From contig URLB01000083.1 in NCBI GenBank assembly GCA_900548595.1, positions 1-9,440 of the forward strand: a stretch of DNA of 9,440 nt. The letters are read 5' to 3'. This DNA is from an uncultured Eubacteriales bacterium (GTDB taxonomy: Bacteria; Bacillota; Clostridia; Lachnospirales; Anaerotignaceae). Shown here piece after piece: positions 1 to 6,662 of the stretch (the stretch's first letter is position 1; the number at the start of each line of letters is the position of its first letter). The position numbers and the translations under genes were made by a program. The notes beneath the pieces are model-generated. The model did no database searches. It saw only the letters and a program-made list of their open reading frames with translations, and was not told where the DNA came from.

Positions 1-500
1 GACCGGCAATAGAAGCAGGTGAGAAGCTCGGTTTCCTTCCGGGAGATCTTCAGCAGAAAGTAGACCCCTATCTCAGACCGCTGTACGACGCTCTTTTTGA
101 AATAATGGGCGCCGACGCCTTTGCGAGAAATATGGAAAGGGGACTGCTGGAAGTTGCGCCATTGGCATATATGAGAGGGCGTACTTTGGATAATGCTTTT
201 ATTGTCCTTGACGAGGCACAGAATACGACTCCGGAGCAGATGAAAATGTTTTTGACGCGTATAGGCTATGGTTCAAAAGCCGTAATAACAGGCGATTTGA
301 CCCAGATAGACTTAGGAGACGGAAAAAACTCGGGCTTGACGGAAGCGGTTAAAATACTGAAAGATGTAGAAGACATAGGCATAATAACATTGACAAACAA
401 GGACGTTGTGCGACACCCTCTTGTACAGAAAATAATAACCGCCTATGAAAAGGCTGAAAATAAAAAGAAAGAAAATATGGGAAGACAAAGACAGAGGTGA
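1..500 (+). CDS. phoH: PhoH-family ATPase, 3' part (5' end outside window)
   Basis: The reading frame is open from base 3 and ends at TGA 498-500, giving the last 165 residues of a PhoH-like protein; the N-terminal part with Walker A lies upstream. Visible family hallmarks are RPAIEAGEKLGFLPGDLQ-type sequence at the window edge, a DPYLRPLYDAL segment, and the Walker B box LDEAQN (codons 210-224) followed by TPEQMKMFLTRIG. It ends in a basic tail rich in Lys and Arg. PhoH proteins are cytoplasmic P-loop NTPases, often linked to phosphate starvation or RNA metabolism; the biochemical role is not settled. In Firmicutes the gene typically sits directly upstream of ybeY, as here, where its stop lies inside the ybeY ribosome-binding region, suggesting translational coupling. 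Family assignment is secure; the symbol follows common usage. Confidence 0.95.
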   Translation, partial: PAIEAGEKLGFLPGDLQQKVDPYLRPLYDALFEIMGADAFARNMERGLLEVAPLAYMRGRTLDNAFIVLDEAQNTTPEQMKMFLTRIGYGSKAVITGDLTQIDLGDGKNSGLTEAVKILKDVEDIGIITLTNKDVVRHPLVQKIITAYEKAENKKKENMGRQRQR

Positions 501-505
501 TAAAA

Positions 506-976
506 ATGACGCTGTTAATAGATAACAGATCAAATTATGAACTTTCGGATGAAATGAAATCGGTTTTTGAAAAGGTCTGCATGGAAAGTCTTGTGTATGA
601 AGAATTTGATACGGACTGCGAAATAAGCCTGTCGCTTGTAAATGACGAGGAGATACATGAAATAAACAAGCAGTTCAGAAACATAGACAGACCTACGGAC
701 GTACTCAGTTTTCCGCAGCTTACTTTTGAAGAAGGAGAAGAAGCCGACGTAAATGAAAACGGAGAAATAGTATTGGGAGATATTATAATTTCCGTAGACA
801 AAGCAAAGGAGCAGGCGGGGGAGTTCGGACACAGCATGAAAAGAGAAATGGCGTTCCTTGCCGTACACAGCATGCTGCACCTTATGGGATATGACCATAT
901 GGAAAAAGACGAAGAGGAAGAAATGTTCCGCAGACAGAAGGAAATACTGCTGAACGCCGGAATACCCAGAGAGTAG
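506..976 (+). CDS. ybeY: YbeY endoribonuclease / rRNA maturation factor
   Basis: A 156-residue protein of the UPF0054/YbeY family, a single-domain metalloprotein involved in 16S rRNA 3'-end processing and 70S quality control. The diagnostic zinc motif HxxxHxxxxxH is intact: H121, H125 and H131 in HSMLHLMGYDH, followed by the usual acidic stretch. The internal segment RxIDRPTDVLSFP is also typical. I chose ATG 506 over an in-frame GTG at 497 because GAGG at 494-497 is ideally spaced (8 bases) for 506 and because the protein then starts MTLLIDNR, as family members do. The gene lies directly behind phoH and 7 bases ahead of a uracil-DNA glycosylase gene, consistent with one operon. Length is normal and no residue looks lost. 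Confidence 0.95.
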   Translation: MTLLIDNRSNYELSDEMKSVFEKVCMESLVYEEFDTDCEISLSLVNDEEIHEINKQFRNIDRPTDVLSFPQLTFEEGEEADVNENGEIVLGDIIISVDKAKEQAGEFGHSMKREMAFLAVHSMLHLMGYDHMEKDEEEEMFRRQKEILLNAGIPRE

Positions 977-983
977 GGATATT

Positions 984-1535
984 ATGAAGAGCTGGGATAT
1001 ACTGGAGGGAGCTTGTCTTTCCTGTAAAAAGTGCAGACTGTGGGAAACAAGAACAAACGTGGTTATAGGAGACGGCAACAAACAGGCTGACATTATGCTT
1101 ATAGGCGAGGGGCCGGGACAACAGGAGGATTTGAGCGGAGTCCCTTTTGTGGGACCGGCTGGAAAGTTGCTTGACAAAATGCTGGCGTCCGTAAATCTTG
1201 ACAGAAAAGACGTGTATATAGCCAACATAGTAAAATGCAGACCTCCGGGAAACAGAGATCCGCATGAGGATGAACAGGAAGCGTGTATGAATTATCTGCG
1301 CTATCAGCTGACGCTTGTAAAGCCGAAAATAATAGTGTGCCTGGGACGAGTTGCGGCGACGGCTATAATCGATAAAAATTTTAAAATAACGAAAGAACAT
1401 GGCGAGTGGGTTGAAAGAAAAGGCTATTGGATAACGGCTACATATCATCCGTCGGCGCTGTTGAGGGATGAGACAAAGAAAAGACCTGCGTGGGAAGACC
1501 TTAAGGCAATAAGGGCTAAACTTGACGAACTATAA
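984..1535 (+). CDS. Uracil-DNA glycosylase, family 4 type (Fe-S cluster)
   Basis: A 183-residue protein that should excise uracil from DNA, starting base-excision repair of deaminated cytosine. Sequence signs: the GEGPG motif at residues 41-45 followed by Q-x-E-D; a VPFVGPAG segment; KCRPPGNR at 84-91; and the C-terminal YHPSALLRD motif, the second active-site motif. Four cysteines fit the [4Fe-4S] ligand pattern of family 4 enzymes: C14 and C17 (CxxC), C85 and C101; C11 is an extra cysteine. The ATG at 984 has a modest upstream AGGGA. It sits between ybeY and era, a place where many Bacilli carry dgkA and cdd instead. Membership in the family is firm; the substrate range (uracil only, or also related lesions) cannot be read from sequence. 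Confidence 0.93.
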   Translation: MKSWDILEGACLSCKKCRLWETRTNVVIGDGNKQADIMLIGEGPGQQEDLSGVPFVGPAGKLLDKMLASVNLDRKDVYIANIVKCRPPGNRDPHEDEQEACMNYLRYQLTLVKPKIIVCLGRVAATAIIDKNFKITKEHGEWVERKGYWITATYHPSALLRDETKKRPAWEDLKAIRAKLDEL

Positions 1536-1561
1536 ACATATAAACGAAAGAGGTATAGAAT

Positions 1562-2464
1562 TTGGCAAAGAAATTTTACAGTGGATTTGTGTCATTGGTA
1601 GGCAGACCGAATGTAGGAAAGTCTACGCTTATGAACAGGCTAATAGGAGAAAAAATAGCTATAATATCAAATAAACCGCAGACAACAAGAAACAGGGTAC
1701 AGAGCATACTGACAAAAGACGATTTTCAGATAGTATTTATAGATACTCCCGGAATACATAAGCCGAGGCATAAGCTGGGTGAGTTTATGGTAAAAAGCGC
1801 TGAGACAACTTTGAATGAGGTCGACGCAGTGCTTATGCTAATAGAACCTGCTGACAGAGTTCTTGAGGCGGACAGGCTTATTATAGAAAAATTTTCAAAG
1901 ATAAAATCGCCTGTAATACTTGTTATAAACAAGGTGGATTCAACGGATAAGGAGCGCGTGTTTAAGGTTATAGACAACTACAGAAAGCTTTATGATTTTG
2001 CCGAAATAGTGCCCATAAGCGCACTTGAGGGAACAAATACAGACGAGCTTCTGGAGGTAATAAAGAAATATCTTCCCGAAGGACCGCAGTATTTCCCTTC
2101 AGATATGATAACCGACCAGCCTGAAAGGCAGATAGCGGCGGAAATAATAAGGGAGAAAGCGCTGAGACTTTTACAGGAAGAAATACCTCATGGGATTGCC
2201 GTTGAAATTATGGAAATGAAGAAGCGACCCGAAGGAAACATGGTTGATGTAAGAGCAACCATATATTGCGAAAAGGATTCTCATAAGGGAATTATAATAG
2301 GTAAACACGGAGCTATGCTGAAAAAAATCGGCACAAATGCAAGGGAAGATATACAGAAGCTGCTCGGTTCGCCAATATATCTTGACCTTTGGGTAAAGGT
2401 TAAAAAAGACTGGAGAGACAATGACTTTCTGTTGAAAAACTTCGGATACGAGTTTGAACGATGA
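1562..2464 (+). CDS. era: GTPase Era
   Basis: A 300-residue, full-length Era: an N-terminal small GTPase domain followed by a KH RNA-binding domain. It binds near the 3' end of 16S rRNA and assists late 30S assembly at the membrane/cytosol interface. G1/Walker A is GRPNVGKST (from residue 14), the switch region carries KPQTTRNR, G3 is DTPG at 61-64, G4 is NKVD at 123-126, and the KH signature GKHG is at 247-250. The start is TTG 1562: AAAGAGG at 1547-1553 lies 8 bases upstream and the protein then begins MAKKFYSGFVSLVGRPN, the normal Era N-terminus. Next to ybeY and recO, as in many Firmicutes. Nothing is missing. Confidence 0.97.
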   Translation: MAKKFYSGFVSLVGRPNVGKSTLMNRLIGEKIAIISNKPQTTRNRVQSILTKDDFQIVFIDTPGIHKPRHKLGEFMVKSAETTLNEVDAVLMLIEPADRVLEADRLIIEKFSKIKSPVILVINKVDSTDKERVFKVIDNYRKLYDFAEIVPISALEGTNTDELLEVIKKYLPEGPQYFPSDMITDQPERQIAAEIIREKALRLLQEEIPHGIAVEIMEMKKRPEGNMVDVRATIYCEKDSHKGIIIGKHGAMLKKIGTNAREDIQKLLGSPIYLDLWVKVKKDWRDNDFLLKNFGYEFER

Positions 2465-2575
2465 GACAATGACTTAAAAAATAACATAAATATATGTTTT
2501 TGGCTATATAGGAAGTTTTTACACAGCATATCGCTCTTATTCGTGGGAAAGCTATTACCGAAGGAGATGTGATAT
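2465..2575 (+). other. era-yqzL intergenic stretch, no gene
   Basis: This 111-base AT-rich gap carries no credible reading frame, terminator hairpin or consensus sigma-A promoter. Its only clear element is the AAGGAG-type ribosome-binding site near 2561-2567 that serves the small ORF starting at 2576. It is the longest gap in the upstream cluster, so an internal weak promoter is possible but not demonstrated. Confidence 0.5.
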
Positions 2576-2695
2576 ATGGACAGCCTTTGGAAAGATTTCA
2601 TAAATACCGGAAGCGTCGAGGCATATCTGCGATATAGAAGAGCAGCCGAGAACGCAGACTTGAAAAATAAACGGGAAGTGCGAAATGGTCTTTAA
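2576..2695 (+). CDS. yqzL: YqzL-family small protein
   Basis: A 39-residue ORF starting at ATG 2576 with GGAG at 2563-2566, nine bases upstream. The protein begins MDSLWKDFINTGSVEAYLRY; the pattern W-K-x-F-x-x-T-G-S/N-[IV]-x-A-Y-L-x-[YF] resembles YqzL, a small conserved Firmicute protein usually encoded exactly here, between era and recO. The C-terminal half is basic and charged. Its stop (2693-2695) overlaps the recO start at 2685 by 11 bases in another frame, so the two are probably translationally coupled. No biochemical function is established for this family that I know of, and no signal peptide or membrane segment is visible. The evidence is motif, position and ribosome-binding site; the assignment is from memory of the family. 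Confidence 0.82.
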   Translation: MDSLWKDFINTGSVEAYLRYRRAAENADLKNKREVRNGL

Positions 2696-3422
2696 TGTAA
2701 ACGGCATAGTAATAAAAGAAATGACAGCCGGAGAAACCGGAAAAAGAATACTGGTTATAACAAGGGAGCATGGGAAAATGCTCCTTTCGGCGCGTGGGTC
2801 AAAAAATGCAAAGAGCGGAATAATGGCGGCAACTCAGCTTTTTTCATACTGTGAATTTACGGTTTTTGAGGGTAAAGGTTTTTATTCCGTAACGCAGGCT
2901 GACGTTATTGAAAGCTTTTACGGCATAAGGAACGATTTTGAACGTCTTGCATACGGGGCATATATATTGGAGCTGACGGAAAGAACTTCTTTTGAAGAAA
3001 TGGAAGACAACGCCGCTTTTGACCTGCTTTTAAAAACGCTGTCGGTATTATCTTCGGAAAGGCAGAACCCGAAACTTACGGCTGTCATATACATAATAGG
3101 GCTTTTAAAAGAGTGCGGATTTATGTGGGAAACAGATTATTGTGTAAACTGTGGGGATATACTGGATAAAAACGCTTTCTTCGGGGACAGAAGCGACGGA
3201 CTGTTTTGTCATAACTGCTCCGACGGTATGGCGTGGAAACTGGGTTCGGGCGCGTTGAAGGCTGTCAGATACATAAACGGCAGTTCGTTAAATAAGCTGT
3301 TTAACTTTCGTGTATCGGAGGAAGTTCTGGACGAACTGTGGACTTTTGCGGATATAAACAGAAGAATTTATTTTGGAGATAAATATAAAACGTTGGATTA
3401 TATTAATAATCTTAAATTTTAA
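2685..3422 (+). CDS. recO: DNA repair protein RecO
   Basis: A 245-residue RecO: an N-terminal OB fold (roughly residues 1-80), then a helical domain with a zinc finger. RecO helps load RecA on SSB-coated single-stranded DNA in the RecFOR pathway and anneals complementary strands. The N-terminus VNGIVIKEMTAGETGKRILVITREHG-like pattern (first ~30 residues) is typical. A four-cysteine zinc site is present: C153 and C156 (CVNC), C175 and C178 (CHNC). ATG 2685 is preceded by a GGGAAG and lies inside the small yqzL-type ORF. It is the last gene of the upstream cluster; three bases past its stop begins the -35 box of the glyS promoter. Length and motifs are normal. Confidence 0.95.
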   Translation: MVFNVNGIVIKEMTAGETGKRILVITREHGKMLLSARGSKNAKSGIMAATQLFSYCEFTVFEGKGFYSVTQADVIESFYGIRNDFERLAYGAYILELTERTSFEEMEDNAAFDLLLKTLSVLSSERQNPKLTAVIYIIGLLKECGFMWETDYCVNCGDILDKNAFFGDRSDGLFCHNCSDGMAWKLGSGALKAVRYINGSSLNKLFNFRVSEEVLDELWTFADINRRIYFGDKYKTLDYINNLKF

Positions 3423-3424
3423 TA

Positions 3425-3453
3425 TTGACAACGGAGAATATATTTGCTAGTCT
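3425..3453 (+). promoter_or_regulatory. Sigma-A-type promoter for the glyS T-box transcript
   Basis: TTGACA at 3425-3430 is a perfect -35 box. A 17-base spacer leads to TAGTCT at 3448-3453, a weak -10 (3 of 6) rescued by an extended TGn at 3445-3447. Transcription would start near 3460, just before the T-box leader. The position, directly after the recO stop and before the leader, supports the call. Confidence 0.72.
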
Positions 3454-3477
3454 AAGACTTGAATTGAATAATCCGTA

Positions 3478-3660
3478 ATGATAAAGAAAAAGTAGTTTAA
3501 GTACTGTGTTTAAGAGAGGCGGTGGCAGGTGGAAACCGTTACACGGCTTATGCGAAAGGCGCTTTTGAACGGCATCTTATAAAGTGGGCTTTTGCCAACA
3601 AGGGTGGAACCGCGGAGAATACAGACCTTCGTCCCTTACGGGGACAAAGGTCTTTTTTTA
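3478..3660 (+). promoter_or_regulatory. Glycine-specific T-box riboswitch leader of glyS
   Basis: The conserved T-box sequence AGGGTGGAACCGCGG is at 3601-3615. Within it UGGA (3605-3608) is complementary to the UCCA end expected for tRNA-Gly (discriminator U73). Upstream is a Stem I with the AGAGAGGCGGTGG / GGTGGAAACC apical elements (3513-3537) and a specifier context GAAC-GGC-A with the glycine codon GGC at 3571-3573. Only a short linker separates Stem I from the Stem III/antiterminator region, as expected for glycine T-boxes, which usually lack Stem II. AAGGG (3600-3604) can pair with CCCTT (3633-3637) as antiterminator, competing with the terminator stem. Uncharged tRNA-Gly should therefore switch on glyS. 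The exact pairing of lower Stem I was not resolved by eye. Confidence 0.95.
3623..3659 (+). terminator. T-box intrinsic terminator
   Basis: AGACCTTCGTCCC (3623-3635) pairs with GGGACAAAGGTCT (3641-3653) around a five-base loop, with one C/A mismatch, followed by a T run to 3659. The 5' arm shares CCC (3633-3635) with the antiterminator, so the two structures exclude each other. Confidence 0.93.
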
Positions 3661-3699
3661 TTATTGAAGCGGAGTAATTATTATTTGGGAGGAATTAAA

Positions 3700-5082
3700 A
3701 TGGAAAAGACAATGGAAAAAATAGTCGCATTGGCAAAATCAAGAGGTTTTGTATATCCCGGAAGTGAAATTTACGGCGGACTCGCCAACACATGGGATTA
3801 CGGCCCTATAGGCGTTGAACTTAAAAATAATCTTAAAAAAGCATGGTGGAAAAAATTTGTTCAGGATAACCAGTATAACGTAGGTCTTGACTGCGCTATA
3901 CTTATGAACCCTCAGACATGGGTTGCCAGCGGACATCTTGGCGGATTTTCCGACCCTCTTATGGACTGCAAAGACTGTAAAGAACGTTTCCGTGCAGACA
4001 AACTTATAGAGGATTTCTGCCATGAAAGAGGCGAGGACATAACCGTAGACGGTTGGTCAAACGAAAAAATGCTTGAATATATTAAGGAAAACAATATAGC
4101 ATGTCCTACATGCGGAAGCCATAACTTTACCGATATACGTCAGTTTAACCTTATGTTCAAGACTTTCCAGGGCGTAACGGAAGACGCAAAAAACACTGTA
4201 TATCTTCGTCCGGAAACAGCCCAGGGTATATTCGTAAACTTTAAAAACGTACAGCGTACATCAAGAAAGAAACTTCCATTCGGTATAGGACAGATCGGAA
4301 AATCATTCAGAAACGAAATTACACCGGGTAACTTTACATTCCGTACAAGAGAATTTGAACAGATGGAACTTGAGTTCTTCTGCGAGCCGGGAACAGACCT
4401 GGAGTGGTTTGCTTACTGGAAACAGTACTGTATAGATTGGCTTAAAGACCTCGGACTTACAGTTGAAAACACAAGAGTTCGTGATCACAGCCCCGAGGAA
4501 CTTTGTTTCTACAGCAAGGCTACGTCTGATATCGAGTATCTTTTCCCGTTTGGCTGGGGCGAGCTTTGGGGAGTTGCGGACAGAACCGACTACGACCTCA
4601 CTCAGCATCAGAATGTTTCAGGTGAAGATATGACATATTTTGATCAGAACAAGAACGAGAAGTATATACCGTATGTTATAGAGCCTTCATTGGGCGCTGA
4701 CCGTGTAACGCTTGCATTCCTTTGCGATGCTTACGATGAGGAAGAAGTCGGGGAAAACGACGTAAGAACAGTGCTTCATTTCCACCCTGCAATTGCTCCT
4801 GTTAAGGCGGCTGTTCTTCCTCTTTCCAAGAAGCTTTCAGAGCCTGCTCTTGAAATATTCCATAAGCTTTCCAAGAAGTTCAATTGCGAATATGACGAGT
4901 CGGGAAGTATCGGAAAGAGATACAGAAGACAGGACGAAATCGGTACACCTTTCTGTATAACGGTCGACTTTGATACTCTTGAGGACAACACAGTAACAGT
5001 AAGAGACAGAGATTCTATGGAACAGATAAGACTCAGCGTTGACGAGCTTGTTGCTTACCTTGAGGAAAAAATGGAATTTTGA
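3700..5082 (+). CDS. glyS: Glycyl-tRNA synthetase, single-chain (homodimeric) type
   Basis: A 460-residue class II aminoacyl-tRNA synthetase charging tRNA-Gly. The frame is open back to 3592, but that stretch is T-box leader; GGGAGG at 3687-3692 with 7-base spacing fixes ATG 3700, and the protein then begins with the usual short N-terminus leading into SRGFVYPGSEIYGG. Seen: paired cysteines C90/C93 and C135/C138 in the insertion domain (likely zinc), motif 2 around FRNE (203-206) with RTREFEQMELEFF, motif 3 SLGADR (330-335), and a C-terminal anticodon-binding domain (about residues 355-460). This is the alpha-2 type, unlike the GlyQ/GlyS pair used by many other bacteria. The glycine T-box upstream independently confirms the amino acid. 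Confidence 0.97.
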   Translation: MEKTMEKIVALAKSRGFVYPGSEIYGGLANTWDYGPIGVELKNNLKKAWWKKFVQDNQYNVGLDCAILMNPQTWVASGHLGGFSDPLMDCKDCKERFRADKLIEDFCHERGEDITVDGWSNEKMLEYIKENNIACPTCGSHNFTDIRQFNLMFKTFQGVTEDAKNTVYLRPETAQGIFVNFKNVQRTSRKKLPFGIGQIGKSFRNEITPGNFTFRTREFEQMELEFFCEPGTDLEWFAYWKQYCIDWLKDLGLTVENTRVRDHSPEELCFYSKATSDIEYLFPFGWGELWGVADRTDYDLTQHQNVSGEDMTYFDQNKNEKYIPYVIEPSLGADRVTLAFLCDAYDEEEVGENDVRTVLHFHPAIAPVKAAVLPLSKKLSEPALEIFHKLSKKFNCEYDESGSIGKRYRRQDEIGTPFCITVDFDTLEDNTVTVRDRDSMEQIRLSVDELVAYLEEKMEF

Positions 5083-5084
5083 TA

Positions 5085-5116
5085 AAAAAATGCCTGTATA
5101 TGTACAGGCATTTTTT
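5085..5116 (+). terminator. Intrinsic terminator after glyS
   Basis: TGCCTGTA (5091-5098) and TACAGGCA (5103-5110) form a perfect 8-bp stem with a TATG loop, flanked by A6 and T6 so that the stem can extend to 14 bp. It begins two bases after the glyS stop. The symmetric A/T flanks would let it act in both directions. Confidence 0.95.
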
Positions 5117-5125
5117 AGTTGCAGA

Positions 5126-5149
5126 CCTCATATATCACAGTATATGGGG
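5126..5149 (+). promoter_or_regulatory. Inverted repeat overlapping the ribosome-binding site of the next gene
   Basis: CCTCATATA (5126-5134) and TATATGGGG (5141-5149) pair over nine positions (one G-U) around the loop TCACAG. The 3' arm contains GGGG of the ribosome-binding site GGGGTG (5146-5151) for the gene starting at 5157. In RNA this hairpin would hide the site; in DNA it could be an operator. The structure is visible, its role is inferred. Confidence 0.45.
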
Positions 5150-5156
5150 TGATTTT

Positions 5157-5993
5157 ATGAAGTTTGCCGAAATAGAATATTTTGATGATAACATAGGAAT
5201 GATTACAACGTGGTTTAATTCGATTTATTATCCTTACAGTGTGAAAGAGAAGCTTATGATCGGCGCCGAGGGGTATAAAATATGCTTGAACATACCTAAG
5301 ACATCTGACAAAAAAAGCAAAGAAAGAGTATTGGCTAAAATAAAAAGATTTCTTCTTACAAACGACATTATTTCGGTTACAGGCGAACGATTTGACGGTG
5401 TATATACGTCGGATGGAAACGTAATCAAGGCGGCAGCCTCGGCCAATATGGCAGGTACGGCTAAAGAAGCCGTTATTATCGGAGGAGACAGAGAATTGGT
5501 AGAAATAATACTTTGTTCTGTTTGTCCCAATGTAAAATATGTATCGATTTTTACGGGAGAGAATTATGTATATAATGAGGTATGCCGTTATTTGTTTACG
5601 GAATACGGAATAACCGTACAGATGATGAACAGCCTTCGCCATGAAAATCTGAAAAACGCAGATATTGTCATAAATTGTGCCGAACTGACAGATAATTATG
5701 ATTATCTGCTGAAAAACGGGTGTATTTATTTCGATATAGCTAACGATAAAAAGAGGATACGACATATAAGGAAAATAAGGCCTGACGTCAGAATCATAAA
5801 TGCCGTAAACGTAATTTTCGGAGGAATAAAATTGACTTCGGAGCAGGCAGAATGCGCTGTATATGCCACTGACGGGAACTTCAGACGTATGGCGGAAGGT
5901 AAAGCCGATATGAAAGAAAAAATAAAAATTATAGAAAATATAAGGATGTCAGGCTCTATAGATAAATTTTACGGATTTTTTGACGGCGTTTGA
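5157..5993 (+). CDS. Unrecognised protein with Rossmann-like C-terminal half
   Basis: A 278-residue protein whose family I do not recognise. ATG 5157 is chosen because GGGGTG lies 5 bases upstream; the frame is open further back but only through the glyS terminator. No signal peptide or membrane segment is seen. The N-terminal ~100 residues hold no known motif. From about residue 104, AVIIGGDRELVEIIL starts an alternating strand-helix pattern: a strand ending in a Gly-Gly turn, a helix, VKYVSIFTG, a helix, ITVQMMNS, then NADIVINCA, a GCIYFDIAND strand and a VRIINAVNVIFGG segment. This order resembles NAD(P)-binding domains of the shikimate dehydrogenase / glutamyl-tRNA reductase type, though the first glycine motif is atypical. 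Cofactor binding and activity are inference. It is isolated by the glyS terminator and the greA promoter, so it appears monocistronic. Confidence 0.8.
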   Translation: MKFAEIEYFDDNIGMITTWFNSIYYPYSVKEKLMIGAEGYKICLNIPKTSDKKSKERVLAKIKRFLLTNDIISVTGERFDGVYTSDGNVIKAAASANMAGTAKEAVIIGGDRELVEIILCSVCPNVKYVSIFTGENYVYNEVCRYLFTEYGITVQMMNSLRHENLKNADIVINCAELTDNYDYLLKNGCIYFDIANDKKRIRHIRKIRPDVRIINAVNVIFGGIKLTSEQAECAVYATDGNFRRMAEGKADMKEKIKIIENIRMSGSIDKFYGFFDGV

Positions 5994-6055
5994 TATAAAA
6001 TTTTTTATGTTGTCCTTAACAGCCGAATATATGAGAAAATATAGGGGTGTCGGCG

Positions 6056-6084
6056 TTGACAAGCAGTTAAAGGTAGTTTATAAT
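6056..6084 (+). promoter_or_regulatory. Full-consensus sigma-A promoter of greA-lysS
   Basis: TTGACA at 6056-6061 and TATAAT at 6079-6084 both match the consensus in all six positions and are separated by exactly 17 bases. Transcription would start near 6091, leaving a ~60-base leader before greA. No intrinsic terminator with a GC stem lies between the preceding gene and this promoter. Confidence 0.92.
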
Positions 6085-6152
6085 TTTTTAGATATGATAT
6101 TCACACAGTGAAGACAGGATGCTTTTAATTAACATAAATGAGGAGTGGGTTT

Positions 6153-6641
6153 ATGGCTGATAGTAAAAAAGTTGTTTTGACATACGAAGGTCTTAAAAAA
6201 CTTGAGGACGAGCTTGAGGATTTAAAGACTGTCAAAAGAAAAGAAGTAGCCGAAAAAATAAAAGAAGCCAGAGGACAGGGAGACTTGTCCGAAAATGCCG
6301 AGTATGACGCTGCAAAAGAAGAACAGGGCGAAATAGAGTCCAGAATAGTTGTTATAGAAAAAATGCTGCGTAATGCAGAAGTTATTGATGACGACGAAGT
6401 AGGTTCGGACGTTATAACAGTAGGAAGCCGAGTAAAAATATGGGATATGGAATTTGAGGAAGAAATAGAATATTCTATCGTAGGTTCTGCGGAAGCCGAT
6501 CCCATGAATTCCGAAAACGGAAGAATTTCAAACGAATCCCCTGTAGGAATGGGACTTCTCGGACATAAAACAGGCGATGTAGTAGCTATAGAAACACCGG
6601 GAGGAACGGTTGAATTTAAAGTGCTTGCAATTTCCAGGTAA
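6153..6641 (+). CDS. greA: Transcription elongation factor GreA
   Basis: A 162-residue GreA. It enters the RNA polymerase secondary channel and stimulates cleavage of backtracked RNA, freeing stalled complexes. The N-terminal coiled coil (about residues 10-78) carries the tip motif GDLSENAEYDAAKEEQ; D44 and E47 correspond to the catalytic acidic pair (D41/E44 in E. coli). The C-terminal FKBP-like domain contains the conserved region around SAEADP and SPVGMGLLGHKTGD. ATG 6153 was chosen over ATG 6138 because AGGAG (6141-6145) is spaced 7 bases from 6153 and lies inside the longer reading. It is expressed from the consensus promoter at 6056 and is followed after 21 bases by lysS, a common pairing in Clostridia. 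Confidence 0.97.
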   Translation: MADSKKVVLTYEGLKKLEDELEDLKTVKRKEVAEKIKEARGQGDLSENAEYDAAKEEQGEIESRIVVIEKMLRNAEVIDDDEVGSDVITVGSRVKIWDMEFEEEIEYSIVGSAEADPMNSENGRISNESPVGMGLLGHKTGDVVAIETPGGTVEFKVLAISR

Positions 6642-6662
6642 TTTTGGTAGGAGGAACATAAA

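Noticed and set aside
530..1448. Minus-strand open frames across ybeY and the uracil-DNA glycosylase gene
   Set aside because: These are antisense shadows of well-supported genes, without family motifs.
2504..2533. Sporulation-sigma-like promoter (CTATA, 18 bases, CATATCG) ahead of yqzL
   Set aside because: Both boxes deviate from the forespore consensus and such matches are frequent in AT-rich DNA; no supporting evidence.
3592..3699. Upstream extension of glyS (36 extra codons)
   Set aside because: The stretch is the T-box and terminator; the strong Shine-Dalgarno and normal GlyRS N-terminus both point to ATG 3700.
5079..5156. Upstream extension of the unknown gene to 5079
   Set aside because: It would translate through the glyS terminator hairpin, and the good ribosome-binding site belongs to 5157.
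5997..6012. Possible terminator (ATAAAA/TTTTAT) after the unknown gene
   Set aside because: The stem would be only A-T pairs with a two-base loop, too weak for an intrinsic terminator.
6022..6054. GCCGA…TCGGC inverted repeat upstream of the greA promoter
   Set aside because: The arms are five bases with a long interior and no T run; it could arise by chance.
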